From Larkinella terrae (GTDB lineage Bacteria > Bacteroidota > Bacteroidia > Cytophagales > Spirosomataceae), in the NCBI RefSeq assembly GCF_009668025.1, contig NZ_WJXZ01000014.1, positions 204,438 through 268,437 of the forward strand: a DNA stretch of 64,000 nt. Reading direction: 5' to 3'. Made by a program: the position numbers and the translations under genes. The notes under the pieces were generated by a model. The model was given only the letters and a program-made list of their open reading frames with translations. It ran no database searches and was not told the DNA's origin. Positions 1-8,959 of the stretch are shown piece after piece (within the stretch, counting starts at the first letter, position 1; the number at the start of each line of letters is the position of its first letter).

Positions 1-601
1 CATTGAAGGGCCGACCATCGAGCAATACATCCGCAAAAACGGTCCGTTGTCCGAAGAAGTAGCCTGGAATCTGCTGGCGCAGGTTGCTTCGGCGATGGAT
101 TACCTGCACCACCGGGGCATCGTGCACCGGGATTTGAAAGCGGGAAATGTCAAAATTGCCCGGCAGGGAAAGGCGAAATTGCTGGATTTTGGACTGGCCC
201 GGTTTGCCAATTCCCCCAAACTGACGCACCAGGGCTACGTGATCGGAACGACCTCGTCGATGGCTCCCGAGCAGTTTTCGGGGCAGAGCAGTTCGGCGTC
301 CGACTGCTGGGCGCTGGGCGTTTTGCTGTACGAAATGCTGACGGGCCAGTCGCCGTTTGGGGGCAGCACGCTGAGCGAAATCAGCCGCCGGATTCAGAAA
401 GCGGATTACCTGGCACCCCGCAAACTGAATCCCAACCTTTCGAAAGCCAGTGAGCGTCTGATTGACAGGCTGTTGACGGTTTCGCCCGACCGCCGGTTTA
501 CGGCCCGGCAGGTGGTGGAAGTCCTGCGCCATCCACATTTGCTGGAGTCGCCCGACTGGATGGGACAGGTGCGAAAATGGTGGGATCGGGTGAAGCCTTG
601 A
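1..601 (+). CDS. Serine/threonine protein kinase, C-terminal part (5' end outside window)
   Basis: The reading frame is open from base 2, so the gene starts upstream of the window; about 199 residues are visible. They form the catalytic half of a Hanks-type kinase: the catalytic loop HRDLKAGNVKI, the metal-binding DFG (LLDFGLARF), an activation segment ending in APEQF, and the conserved DCWALGVLLYEMLTG helix. These are the residues needed for ATP-dependent phosphorylation of Ser/Thr, so the kinase should be active. No membrane segment or extra domain follows the kinase fold; the protein stops about 35 residues after the last kinase helices. The N-lobe (glycine loop and lysine) and any upstream domain cannot be seen. 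Substrate unknown. The next gene starts 48 bp downstream on the same strand but has no obvious link to it. Confidence 0.93.
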   Translation, partial: IEGPTIEQYIRKNGPLSEEVAWNLLAQVASAMDYLHHRGIVHRDLKAGNVKIARQGKAKLLDFGLARFANSPKLTHQGYVIGTTSSMAPEQFSGQSSSASDCWALGVLLYEMLTGQSPFGGSTLSEISRRIQKADYLAPRKLNPNLSKASERLIDRLLTVSPDRRFTARQVVEVLRHPHLLESPDWMGQVRKWWDRVKP

Positions 602-649
602 ATTGGTGCGGGAAAATCAATAGTTTTAAGGGTGTAACTACCCCGCCGT

Positions 650-1609
650 ATGCTCGCCCGATCGCTTTTCCTCGTTTTCTTGCTGCCAATTAGCCTTGTT
701 ATCGTTGCCCAAAAACCGCCTGCGATCTCATTTCAGGTGGTTCCGCTGGGCGTAAAAGGCGGTATTGACGAGAGCAACCTGTCGGCCTATCTGCTGGCTC
801 CGCAGGGAACGAACGAGTTCATCTGTCTCGATGCCGGAACGATTCACGCCGGAATTGAAAAAGCCGTTCAGAATCAGGTCTTTAAAGTCGGCACGGAAAC
901 CGTTCTCAAAGAATACATCAAAGCGTACCTGATCAGCCACGCCCACCTCGATCATTTGTCGGGCCTGATTATCAATTCGACTGAAGACGCCAAAAAACCG
1001 ATTTACGGCATGTCGGCCTGCATTGATGTGCTCAAAAACAATTATTTCAACTGGAAAAGCTGGCCCAATCTCGCCAACGAAGGTGACGCCCCGGCCCTGA
1101 GCAAATACCGCTATACGGTTTTGGCGCCGAACACCGAGACGCCGATCGAATCGACCGGCATGAGCGTTCGGATGTTTCCGCTGAGCCACGGCCTACCGTA
1201 CCAAAGTGCGGCTTTTCTGATCAAAAAGGGCGAAAACTGCCTCCTGTATCTGGGCGATACCGGCCCGGATCTGATCGAAAAATCTAAAAACTTGGCCCAA
1301 CTCTGGCAGGCTATTCAGCCGCTGGTGCAGTCGAAATCCCTCAAGGCCATTTTTATCGAAGTGTCGTATCCGAACGAGCAGCCGGACAATCAGCTTTACG
1401 GCCACCTGACGCCCAACTGGCTGATGCATGAACTAACAGCTTTGAGCAAACTGACCGGCGCGGGTTCGCTGAGCGGTTTTCCAGTAGTCATCACGCACAT
1501 GAAACCGGCGGGTACGAACGAAGCGACTATTAAAAAACAGCTCCAAGAAGCGAATGCGTTAAAAGTAAAATTGATCTTCCCCGAACAGGGAAAACCACTC
1601 CAATTTTAA
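650..1609 (+). CDS. Metallo-beta-lactamase-fold hydrolase, class-II cyclic-nucleotide phosphodiesterase-like
   Basis: This 319-residue protein opens with a signal peptide (about residues 1-22, hydrophobic FLVFLLPISLVIVAQ), so it is probably periplasmic. The metal-binding motif SHAHLDHLSG is near residue 100, followed by a later histidine in PLSHGLPYQ, an aspartate in LLYLGDTGPD and a C-terminal VVITHMKP. This order fits the class-II cAMP phosphodiesterase family (PDE1/CpdP type) within the metallo-beta-lactamase fold, which hydrolyses 3',5'-cyclic nucleotides. Length and the short conserved blocks agree with that family. Function is assigned from family resemblance; the true substrate is not shown by the sequence. 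The next gene follows after 47 bp and may be co-transcribed. Confidence 0.85.
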   Translation: MLARSLFLVFLLPISLVIVAQKPPAISFQVVPLGVKGGIDESNLSAYLLAPQGTNEFICLDAGTIHAGIEKAVQNQVFKVGTETVLKEYIKAYLISHAHLDHLSGLIINSTEDAKKPIYGMSACIDVLKNNYFNWKSWPNLANEGDAPALSKYRYTVLAPNTETPIESTGMSVRMFPLSHGLPYQSAAFLIKKGENCLLYLGDTGPDLIEKSKNLAQLWQAIQPLVQSKSLKAIFIEVSYPNEQPDNQLYGHLTPNWLMHELTALSKLTGAGSLSGFPVVITHMKPAGTNEATIKKQLQEANALKVKLIFPEQGKPLQF

Positions 1610-1656
1610 TCAGAACCGGTAGTATTATCATCATTTTAATCACCGTAATCATAGTC

Positions 1657-2184
1657 ATGTTCCCCCTCTGGTCGACTTTTTTATTTGCCGTTCTGGCAAT
1701 TGCGGGCGCCGTCCTGCTCATCAAAAGTATCGGGAAGATGATTGCGGTTTATGATACCAAAATTAAAATTGAATGGTCGACCCAGCTACCGGTTTTTGAC
1801 TTTCCGTTAAATGAACCCGGCGCCTACGAAATTGCGGTTAAACGGCCGTCGATTTCCGGAATTATTCCGACCAATATTCCCTTTCAGTTGTCCGACTTAT
1901 CGGCCGGAGAAGCTGTTCCGGTGCAGGCGTTTGTCAACCTGTTATCGCAGCGGAAAGATATGTTGGGAAACCGGATTGTTCCCATTGCCGAATTTGCCAT
2001 TGATCAACCCGGAAATTTCCGGATGATTAATACCGATATCACCCGATTTAAAGAAAATGATAAACTGCTGGTGATGCCCAAAACTGGCTCAAAAGGTTTC
2101 CTGCTAATTTTTGCCATTTTGTTTTCGGCCATCCTTTTTATTGGCGGTTTGGTGCTGTTTATTCTGTCGCTGGTGAAGAAATAA
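1657..2184 (+). CDS. Hypothetical membrane protein with two terminal membrane helices
   Basis: I do not recognise a family. The 175-residue product has one hydrophobic helix at the N-terminus (about residues 5-25, FLFAVLAIAGAVLLIKSIG) and one at the C-terminus (about 148-172, FLLIFAILFSAILFIGGLVLFILSLV). Between them lies a roughly 120-residue domain rich in beta-forming residues. The layout suggests both ends are anchored in the inner membrane with the middle domain on one face, probably periplasmic. The stop codon overlaps the first base of a terminator-like hairpin, so this is likely the last gene of its transcript. No catalytic motif is visible. Confidence 0.7.
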   Translation: MFPLWSTFLFAVLAIAGAVLLIKSIGKMIAVYDTKIKIEWSTQLPVFDFPLNEPGAYEIAVKRPSISGIIPTNIPFQLSDLSAGEAVPVQAFVNLLSQRKDMLGNRIVPIAEFAIDQPGNFRMINTDITRFKENDKLLVMPKTGSKGFLLIFAILFSAILFIGGLVLFILSLVKK

Positions 2185-2230
2185 AAAGAAACCGGGTGGA
2201 AAAACGAGAAAGTGAAAGCCGGTTTCTTTT
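2184..2230 (+). terminator. Rho-independent terminator-like hairpin
   Basis: A perfect 12-nt inverted repeat, AAAAGAAACCGG (2184-2195) with CCGGTTTCTTTT (2219-2230), flanks a 23-nt loop. The right arm ends in a T run. It begins at the last base of the preceding stop codon. Confidence 0.6.
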
Positions 2231-2631
2231 AGGAAAAGTAATAAAATGGCAGTGCTTTCTTTTTTGAAATTGTAGTATTTTTTACTTGTGTTTTTATATT
2301 TTTACAAAATCAAAAAATAACTCATATGTAATTATTTAGTGACTATAAAAATATCGCTAGGTAATTTATTCGTTCTCCTATCCGCTGTCCTGATGATTTC
2401 ACTTTCCCCGGTTTTTTACTGGATTTCAACGCGCCCGTTTTCAACTGTGCGGGATGCATCCGTTTATCATTTTCCCTCCAGATTGTATTCCCAATTCAGT
2501 CGGGTTATGTCTTAAATCACCTGTTTGCATACTACATGCCACGCATCATCGGTGACGTATATGTACGCCGGTGAGGTGTATATATTCTAAAATCGCATTT
2601 TCCTCTTTAACCACTTATTTCACTTCTGTAC
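2231..2631. other. AT-rich intergenic stretch, one weak small ORF
   Basis: This is the leader region of the LRR gene. No confident gene is visible. A GTG-started frame of 58 codons (2339-2515) encodes a peptide with one hydrophobic segment (NLFVLLSAVLMISLSPVFYW). It has no clear ribosome site, so it could equally be chance. The promoter of the LRR gene must lie here, but no convincing -33/-7 pair was found. Confidence 0.3.
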
Positions 2632-5600
2632 ATGCATCAATTTTACCCAAACGTAATGAACGGATTGGCACTGGCGGCCCATTCAAAGACCGTGCGGTTT
2701 TTCCGTAAATCACCGGCCAATACTAAACTATTCCGTTCGCTTCTAATCAGCCTTGGGCTACTGATTTCATCCCTGGCCTTTGCTGGTGCCGACCCTCATC
2801 CGGATTACGCACCACTGGCTGCGTTTTATAATGCTACGAATGGCCCCGGCTGGAAGAATTCAAATAAGTGGTTGACGGATAATAACCCCTGTGGATGGTA
2901 TGGGATTGGATGTACGGATAACCGGGTAACTTCTCTTAATCTGGAAAATAATAGCTTAACAGGGTCCATTCCAGCTACGATAGAAAATTTGACAGAATTA
3001 AGGAATCTGAACCTGGGCTTTAATCAGTTGACCGGATTGATTCCCGCCAGTCTGGGAAATCTGGCAAAACTGCAAACTCTTGAATTGGTCACTAATCAAT
3101 TAAGTGGAGAGATTCCCACTACTTTGGGAAATTTAACCAAACTGCGATCACTTTACCTGCTAAACAATCAATTAAGTGGGGGAATTCCAGTCAGCCTGGG
3201 TAACCTGACTGACTTACAGGAACTTAATTTACTTAGTAATCAATTGAGTGGCTCCATTCCCGGTGCCTTAGGCAACCTGACTAATCTGAGGAAGCTCCTG
3301 TTGCTGAATAATAAATTAAGTAGTACAATTCCGGGGAGCTTGGGGAAACTGATCAACCTTCAGGAACTTTATCTATTCGGTAATGAATTAAGCGGGGAGA
3401 TACCTGCCGAGTTAGGGAAGCTAACCAACCTTCAGCAACTTTACCTGAACAATAATAAATTAAGTGGAAATATACCGGCCAGTCTGGGAAATCTTATCGA
3501 TCTGAAAGAGCTAAGTTTATATGAAAATAAATTAAGTGGAAATATACCGGCCAGTCTGGGGAATCTGACTAATCTACAAACTCTCCTTTTGAGTACCAAT
3601 CAGTTAAGTGGTGAGATTCCGGCCAGCTTCGGCAACTTGACCAATCTCCTTGATCTTTCCTTGTATAGTAATGAGTTGATCGGAGGAATCCCTAATAGCT
3701 TGGGTAACCTAACGAATCTGCAATATCTTTCCTTATCCAGCAATAAACTAAGCGGGGAAATACCGGCGAGCCTGGGAAATCTAACCAATCTGCAATACTT
3801 CTTTCTGGAATACAATAACCTAAGCGGTAGCATTCCCAGCAGTTTAGGGAATTTGACCAAACTGGAGTATTTTTCTGTTTATAAAAACAGAATGAGTGGC
3901 TTTATCCCCAGCACACTGGGAAATCTCATTAAGCTTCAAAATTTATATTTACACGACAACCAGTTCGTTGGAGCGATACCGGCCAGCCTTGGAAATTTGA
4001 CCAAACTGCAAACTCTTTTCCTGAATAACAATAAATTAAGTGGTTGCTTCCCGTCATCATTGCTAACGCTTTGTGGTAAAAACGTTAGTTTTGGCAACAA
4101 TCCCGGCCTGCCCGGTGGCGGCAATTTTGCCGCTTTCTGCAACAACGAGCCGGGTAGCAATACCATGCCAGCACCAACATTGGCGCTGTCAACTGGTGTT
4201 TCACAACCGGTTTTTCAAAACGCGTCTTCGGTTTCACTCACCGTTTCCGGCTGCGAAGGTGGAACGGTTAACTGGGCGGGGCCGAATAATGCGAAAGGCA
4301 CGGGCGCAACGATTCCAGTCTCTACGGCCGCCGTCGGCACTTTGGTGTATTCGGCAACCTGCACCGTTGGCAATTGCGTGAGTCCGTCAGGAACTGCGTC
4401 CGTCGTAATCAGCCCTGCCACCGGCAATTTCGACGGATTTGTTTACGGTGTCGATTGTGAAACATTCCGGGGCTGGGCCTGGGATCGCGATAAAGGCAAT
4501 ACTGTTATTTCGGTCGATATTCTGGACGGGGCTACAGTCATCGCTACGATTCCCGCCGGTAATTTTCGGCAGGATCTGCTCAACGCGGGAAAAGGCAATG
4601 GCAAACATGCTTTCACTTTTCCCATTCCGGCCAATCTGAAAGATGGGCAACCGCATCAGTTTACGGCCCGGGTAGCGGGAAGTAACTTCCAACTGAAAAA
4701 TCCGCCCAAACCGCTGACCTGCCAGGGAACCGGCGGACCGGTGAACCAGCCGCCTATTGCCCCAACGACAATCCCTGGTAACATAACAACGTCGACTAAT
4801 TATTTCTATTCGTTAAACTTACCGGCTTTTATTGACCCGGAAAATGGAACCTTGAACCACGAATTGACGGGTTTGCCCAGCGGGTTAAGTTTTACCGCTG
4901 CTACTCGCCTGATCAGTGGAATCTCCACTACTAGCGGCATTTTTATTTTGACCTATTCTGCTACCGACAACCAAGGAGCTAAAAGTCAAGTCACTATCGA
5001 ATTTGTCTTAATTCCTGCTCCGGTGGTTAATCAGCCGCCCATTGCGCCAGTGACCAATCCATTGTCAACAACGATTGGTATGCCTTTTAGTGTTACATTA
5101 CCAGTGTTCACCGATCCGGAAAGCCAGTCGTTGACCTATTCACTATTTGGGTTGCCTGATGGTCTGGGTTTTACGGGCAGTAACCGTACCATCATCGGCA
5201 CGGCGGCCGTTGGGATGGCCGGTTGGTATGTACTGACCTATTCGGCAAGCGACGGCACGAATACTACGCCCGTTAATTTCACCTTGGCAGTAAATCCGGG
5301 GAACACGACTCCGCCACCGGTGGTGACGGGGGAATTTGAAGGGTATTTGTCGGTGGTTAACTGTCAGGAAATGCGGGGTTGGGTCTGGGATCGCAACAAA
5401 CCCAATATGCCGTTGATGGTGGAATTCTTTTCGGACGGTATTTCCATCGGAACCATTGAAGCGAAGAACTATCGCCAGGATTTGAAAGATGCTCAGAAAG
5501 GCAACGGAAATCACGGTTACGTGTTTCCGACTCCGGCAAGCATCAAAGACAACGGAAACCACCAGATCAGCGCCAAAGTTCAGAACAGCAGGTATACGTT

Positions 5601-5922
5601 GAAAGGATCTCCGATGCTGTTTAAATGCGCTCCATCGGGTCGTTTATCGGCAGAATCGACACCAAATCAGCTTGATGTGGTCATTTTGGGTAATCCTACA
5701 AACCGGGATGCGGTCGAGGTAGAAGTGCGGGGAGTGGAAGGTCAGTCGGTGCGGCTGCAGGTGACGAATACCAGTGGACAGGTAATCACGGAGCATTTGG
5801 TGGAGCAAGCCGCTGCGGTCGAAAGGCAGATCTTGAGCCTGAAAAATCAATCGTCGGGGGTATTCATGCTGAAAGCCACCAGCGGTTCCCGATCGGTGAC
5901 ACTGAAAGTACTGAAGGAATAA
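2632..5922 (+). CDS. Secreted plant-type leucine-rich-repeat protein with Ig-like domains and type IX secretion signal
   Basis: The product has 1096 residues. A hydrophobic signal segment lies at about 36-52 (LLISLGLLISSLAFAG), preceded by a long basic N-region; an internal ATG at 2656 is an alternative start. A plant-type N-cap (ATNGPGWKNSNKW...NPCGWYGIGC) precedes sixteen 24-residue leucine-rich repeats (99-482) of the form LxxLxLxxNxLSGxIPxxLGNLTN. After a Cys-containing cap come an Ig-like region, then a roughly 100-residue module seen twice (about 598-698 and 900-1000) with the shared signature C-x3-RGW-x-WDR and NxRQDL. Between the two copies are two NQPPIAP-started cadherin/dystroglycan-like domains. 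The last 90 or so residues resemble a type IX secretion (Por) sorting domain with its final beta strands (GVFMLKATSGSRSVTLKVLKE). It is probably exported to the cell surface, where the repeats could bind protein or glycan; the ligand is unknown. Confidence 0.9.
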   Translation: MHQFYPNVMNGLALAAHSKTVRFFRKSPANTKLFRSLLISLGLLISSLAFAGADPHPDYAPLAAFYNATNGPGWKNSNKWLTDNNPCGWYGIGCTDNRVTSLNLENNSLTGSIPATIENLTELRNLNLGFNQLTGLIPASLGNLAKLQTLELVTNQLSGEIPTTLGNLTKLRSLYLLNNQLSGGIPVSLGNLTDLQELNLLSNQLSGSIPGALGNLTNLRKLLLLNNKLSSTIPGSLGKLINLQELYLFGNELSGEIPAELGKLTNLQQLYLNNNKLSGNIPASLGNLIDLKELSLYENKLSGNIPASLGNLTNLQTLLLSTNQLSGEIPASFGNLTNLLDLSLYSNELIGGIPNSLGNLTNLQYLSLSSNKLSGEIPASLGNLTNLQYFFLEYNNLSGSIPSSLGNLTKLEYFSVYKNRMSGFIPSTLGNLIKLQNLYLHDNQFVGAIPASLGNLTKLQTLFLNNNKLSGCFPSSLLTLCGKNVSFGNNPGLPGGGNFAAFCNNEPGSNTMPAPTLALSTGVSQPVFQNASSVSLTVSGCEGGTVNWAGPNNAKGTGATIPVSTAAVGTLVYSATCTVGNCVSPSGTASVVISPATGNFDGFVYGVDCETFRGWAWDRDKGNTVISVDILDGATVIATIPAGNFRQDLLNAGKGNGKHAFTFPIPANLKDGQPHQFTARVAGSNFQLKNPPKPLTCQGTGGPVNQPPIAPTTIPGNITTSTNYFYSLNLPAFIDPENGTLNHELTGLPSGLSFTAATRLISGISTTSGIFILTYSATDNQGAKSQVTIEFVLIPAPVVNQPPIAPVTNPLSTTIGMPFSVTLPVFTDPESQSLTYSLFGLPDGLGFTGSNRTIIGTAAVGMAGWYVLTYSASDGTNTTPVNFTLAVNPGNTTPPPVVTGEFEGYLSVVNCQEMRGWVWDRNKPNMPLMVEFFSDGISIGTIEAKNYRQDLKDAQKGNGNHGYVFPTPASIKDNGNHQISAKVQNSRYTLKGSPMLFKCAPSGRLSAESTPNQLDVVILGNPTNRDAVEVEVRGVEGQSVRLQVTNTSGQVITEHLVEQAAAVERQILSLKNQSSGVFMLKATSGSRSVTLKVLKE
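2926..4077 (+). repeat. Sixteen tandem 72-bp LRR-coding units
   Basis: Sixteen in-frame 24-codon units encode the leucine-rich repeats. Most vary at the DNA level, but two adjacent units (around 3462-3501 and 3532-3573) share nearly identical DNA across the AATAAATTAAGTGGAAATAT block. This indicates recent unit duplication or gene conversion, so the repeat number may vary between strains. Confidence 0.85.
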
Positions 5923-5959
5923 CCGCAGTTTGAAAGACCGGTTTGAAATAGTTTACGGT

Positions 5960-6005
5960 ATTCAATGTTTTGCCCCTGAAGGGAGTTGGGGGCAAAACAT
6001 TGAAT
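5960..6005. terminator. Bidirectional terminator hairpin between convergent genes
   Basis: A perfect 17-nt stem, ATTCAATGTTTTGCCCC (5960-5976) with its complement at 5989-6005, has a 12-nt loop. It lies between the LRR gene (plus) and the cytochrome gene (minus) and could terminate both. Confidence 0.7.
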
Positions 6006-6026
6006 TCGGCTACCATACACCAGCAT

Positions 6027-8693
6027 TTACTTTTTCTGCTGCGACAGGAACGTGATCAGCGAGGCAAATTCTTCGTAGGACAGGGCGTTGGCCAAACCGG
6101 TCGGCATCATCGAGGTTTCCAGTTCTTTCCGGGAAACAATATCGCTGGCTTTGATGGTATAAACCTGGCCGGTAATATCCCGCAGGACCAGGCGGTTCGA
6201 GCTTTCTTCCGTTACAAAGCCCATGTAGGTTTTATTTCCTTTGGCCGTAATCTGTACCGTCGCAAAGCCCTGCGAAATCGACGCGTTGGGTTTCAGAATC
6301 GATTCGGCAATCTGTTCCCGGTTCATGATTGATCCGATTTGTCCCATAAACGGCCCTTTCATGGTTTCGCTGCGGCTCAGACTGTGGCAGGCAATGCAGC
6401 CTTGCTGCGTAAACAGCGTTTTGCCCAGGGCCGGATCGCCCGGTATTTTCGCCATCGCCAGCATCACGTCCTCAATCGACGCTTTGCCGACCTGACCCTT
6501 CTGGTTTCTGATTTTTTCAAGATCGACTTTGGTTTCTTCCTTTGCCGCCACGACTTCTTCTCCGCCAAATTCGGTGATTTCCATCCGGTGACGACCGTTC
6601 AGATCCGCGTAAAACGGCTTGCCGGTTTCGTCGGCTTTCGACCATTCCTGCGTCAGGAAATCCTTGATTGTTGGCGATGATTCCCATGTAACTCCCTTAT
6701 AGTAAGGGCCGTGTGTATCGGGGCGCGTACTCCACCACCACGAACCGTCGTAATCCGCTTCCTTTTTATACAGCCGCGACAACGTAATCAAAATCTGTTT
6801 TTTCAGGCTTTCGTCCTTGGATTTCTGGTAAGCCGCAATCAATCCGTTGACGGCTTTTGGGTCGTGCATATACCGCAACGCCCAGAGCGCAATCGTCGAA
6901 TTTTCGGTGCCGATGGCGTTTACGCACGCATCGACCGCGTTCAGACTCACCAGCGTCCGAACCGCAATGTGTGCCGGAACCAGGGCCGCATTGGGCGTCG
7001 CATGCGGGCCTTCCGTGCCTTTGGCCGGGGCCACAAACGAAGCCGGAACTTTCACCTGCAACAGGGCCGGGGCGGCTTCAATCCGGCCCAGACGGCCTAA
7101 ACCGATGGTGGCTGCCAGCCGCACGCGCTCCGACGGATCTTTCAGTCCCTGCAAAAAGGGCTCGATGGGAACGGTTTTGAGGTACGGTTTCCGATCGGCG
7201 AGGGCGCGCAGGGCGTATTCCCGGAACTCGTTCTCCGACGTCAGTTTCACCAGATTCGGAATGCCTTCTTCACCCGCAATCTGCGCGTATGTGTACATGC
7301 CAGCCACGCGGGCAGACAGCGGCAGGCTTTTATCAGCGGCAATTTTCCACGCGGCAGGAGCGGCATTTTTGGCCGGGCGGGTCAGTAATTCCTGCTGGGC
7401 CGCCAGACGGGCCACGGCGCTACCGGATTTCAGCAAGTTTGCTAACTGGTTGACAGAGGCTTTTTTAACGTTCTCAAACGCCTTGTATTTCCAGTTGACG
7501 GGTACGGCCCGCTCCACGAACCCTTTGGCCGGGTTTCCCGAATAACCCGCACCGTCCCAGGCCGCCAGATACATCCGGCCCGACGCATCGACGTCCACGT
7601 CGGTAATCTGGGGCAGTTTGATAAATTCTTCTTCCTTCTGCGTATAACTCGGACCGTCCGGCGTTACGCGGTGAATATACAACTGGCTGCGGCCCCAGTC
7701 GGCCATCATTGGAACATGGTTGTATTTGTCCGGCCAGGTCGGATCGTCCAGGAAGAGCGAACCCGTACCGGAACCCCCGCCGACATCGACCAGCGCGGGA
7801 ATGATTTCGTCCGTAAACCCCTTGAACAGAACCGGATAACCGTACTCGCCCGACTGAATCTGGTGGCTGAACCGGATGTTCCAGCCCCCGCCGTCGTTGG
7901 TGTTATCCCGCGTGAAGGTGTTCATGAGCGGGTCAATGGCAACGTCGTAAATGTTCCGCATCCCGTGGGTGTACACTTCCATTTCGGTGCCGTCCGGCCG
8001 AACGCGCACGATGCCTCCACCGAGTTGCGTCATTTTTTTACCGGAACGGTCCACGGCATCGTGGAACCCAAAATCGCCGACGGCGATGTAAATCCAGCCG
8101 TCGATGCCCATCCGAATGCCGTTGGTGGCGTGGTCGGTACCCCGGCTTTGCAGAAATTTCGGTGAACTGATGTTTTGAATGAGCGGTTTTGACGGACCAT
8201 CGGCCACGCCATCCTGGTTCTTATCCTCGAAAACCACCAGATCCATGCCGCTGGCTTTACCGGTTTCGGCCGAAAACGTCGTGTGCAGCACGAAAAGCTG
8301 ATCGCCGTTGGCGATGATGCCGCGCGGATTATCGACCATCGCGTATTTCGTGTGCTGGTCGACTTTGCCGTCGTTGTTGCTGTCGACCAGTTTGATCACG
8401 TACCCTTTGCCCGGCGTTTTGCCCAGCGATCCGATCATGTCCACGCCCACGAAAACCTCGCCCGTTGGTGCTACGGCCAGACAGGCCGGGCTGGGGGTCA
8501 GATCGGGGCCGGCAAAGTTGGTCAGCACAATGTCATCCGGCCCACTGGGCTGGGGCTGGGTTCTGGGTTTAGGCTGGCCCGTAGTGGTTTGGAAATCAGT
8601 GCTTTTAATCTGTGTTTCTGACGTGCCCAGCCGCCCGATCAGGGCAATCAGGATCAGGAAAACATACACCAGACTTAAGGAAATCTTCAACAT
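6027..8693 (-). CDS. Secreted dehydrogenase-like beta-propeller / HEAT-repeat / cytochrome c protein
   Basis: The start at 8693 is chosen because it opens a signal or anchor helix (MLKISLSLVYVFLILIALIGRLG); an upstream frame extends to 8798. The 888-residue product has three parts. First is a propeller domain of the PQQ-like/soluble glucose dehydrogenase type (DxNxDGKVDQ calcium-loop-like sequence, GIRMGIDGWIYIAVGDFGF, FTRDNTNDGGGWN). Next is a helical HEAT-like middle with repeated LKDPSERVRLAATIGLGRLGR units. Last is a C-terminal c-type cytochrome with the haem motif CIACH (GCIACHSL) and a downstream Met for axial ligation. This matches the 'membrane-bound dehydrogenase domain plus haem-binding domain' family common in Bacteroidota, Planctomycetes and Verrucomicrobia. 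It would oxidise a sugar or alcohol in the periplasm and pass electrons to its own haem. The substrate is unknown. It is divergent from the acetylesterase gene, with 266 bp between starts. Confidence 0.85.
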   Translation of the reverse strand: MLKISLSLVYVFLILIALIGRLGTSETQIKSTDFQTTTGQPKPRTQPQPSGPDDIVLTNFAGPDLTPSPACLAVAPTGEVFVGVDMIGSLGKTPGKGYVIKLVDSNNDGKVDQHTKYAMVDNPRGIIANGDQLFVLHTTFSAETGKASGMDLVVFEDKNQDGVADGPSKPLIQNISSPKFLQSRGTDHATNGIRMGIDGWIYIAVGDFGFHDAVDRSGKKMTQLGGGIVRVRPDGTEMEVYTHGMRNIYDVAIDPLMNTFTRDNTNDGGGWNIRFSHQIQSGEYGYPVLFKGFTDEIIPALVDVGGGSGTGSLFLDDPTWPDKYNHVPMMADWGRSQLYIHRVTPDGPSYTQKEEEFIKLPQITDVDVDASGRMYLAAWDGAGYSGNPAKGFVERAVPVNWKYKAFENVKKASVNQLANLLKSGSAVARLAAQQELLTRPAKNAAPAAWKIAADKSLPLSARVAGMYTYAQIAGEEGIPNLVKLTSENEFREYALRALADRKPYLKTVPIEPFLQGLKDPSERVRLAATIGLGRLGRIEAAPALLQVKVPASFVAPAKGTEGPHATPNAALVPAHIAVRTLVSLNAVDACVNAIGTENSTIALWALRYMHDPKAVNGLIAAYQKSKDESLKKQILITLSRLYKKEADYDGSWWWSTRPDTHGPYYKGVTWESSPTIKDFLTQEWSKADETGKPFYADLNGRHRMEITEFGGEEVVAAKEETKVDLEKIRNQKGQVGKASIEDVMLAMAKIPGDPALGKTLFTQQGCIACHSLSRSETMKGPFMGQIGSIMNREQIAESILKPNASISQGFATVQITAKGNKTYMGFVTEESSNRLVLRDITGQVYTIKASDIVSRKELETSMMPTGLANALSYEEFASLITFLSQQKK

Positions 8694-8959
8694 GGTTTTT
8701 GGTAGTAAAAGCCTTTTCAGGGTCGCGAATAATCGAACACGAAGTAAGTCTACTTTCGGGATAAATAAAAATGGTCGGGCGGGGCGCTTACCGGCCAACG
8801 GACCGGTTTTTTCGGAGCGTGTTCGAAACGCGTGGCATACGATTATTTTTTGCCCGTTGTTGGGAACAGGCGGCTTTTTTAGTCAGAAAACTTCCGATAT
8901 TGCCGGGGTGGGTTGCTGTTAAACCACTAACTGATCGCTCGTCTTCCCCAAGGGAATTT

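Noticed and set aside
2926..4077. Regular 72-bp repetition that could look like a CRISPR or satellite array
   Set aside because: The units are coding, in frame, and give canonical 24-residue leucine-rich repeats with no spacers.
4073..4381. Long open frames opposite or shifted to the real genes
   Set aside because: GC-rich genes here produce many such frames; they show no domains, signal peptides or sensible spacing.
8771..8959. 63-codon upstream extension of the acetylesterase frame
   Set aside because: The ATG at 8960 has an AAGGGA site and opens a signal peptide; the extension has neither.
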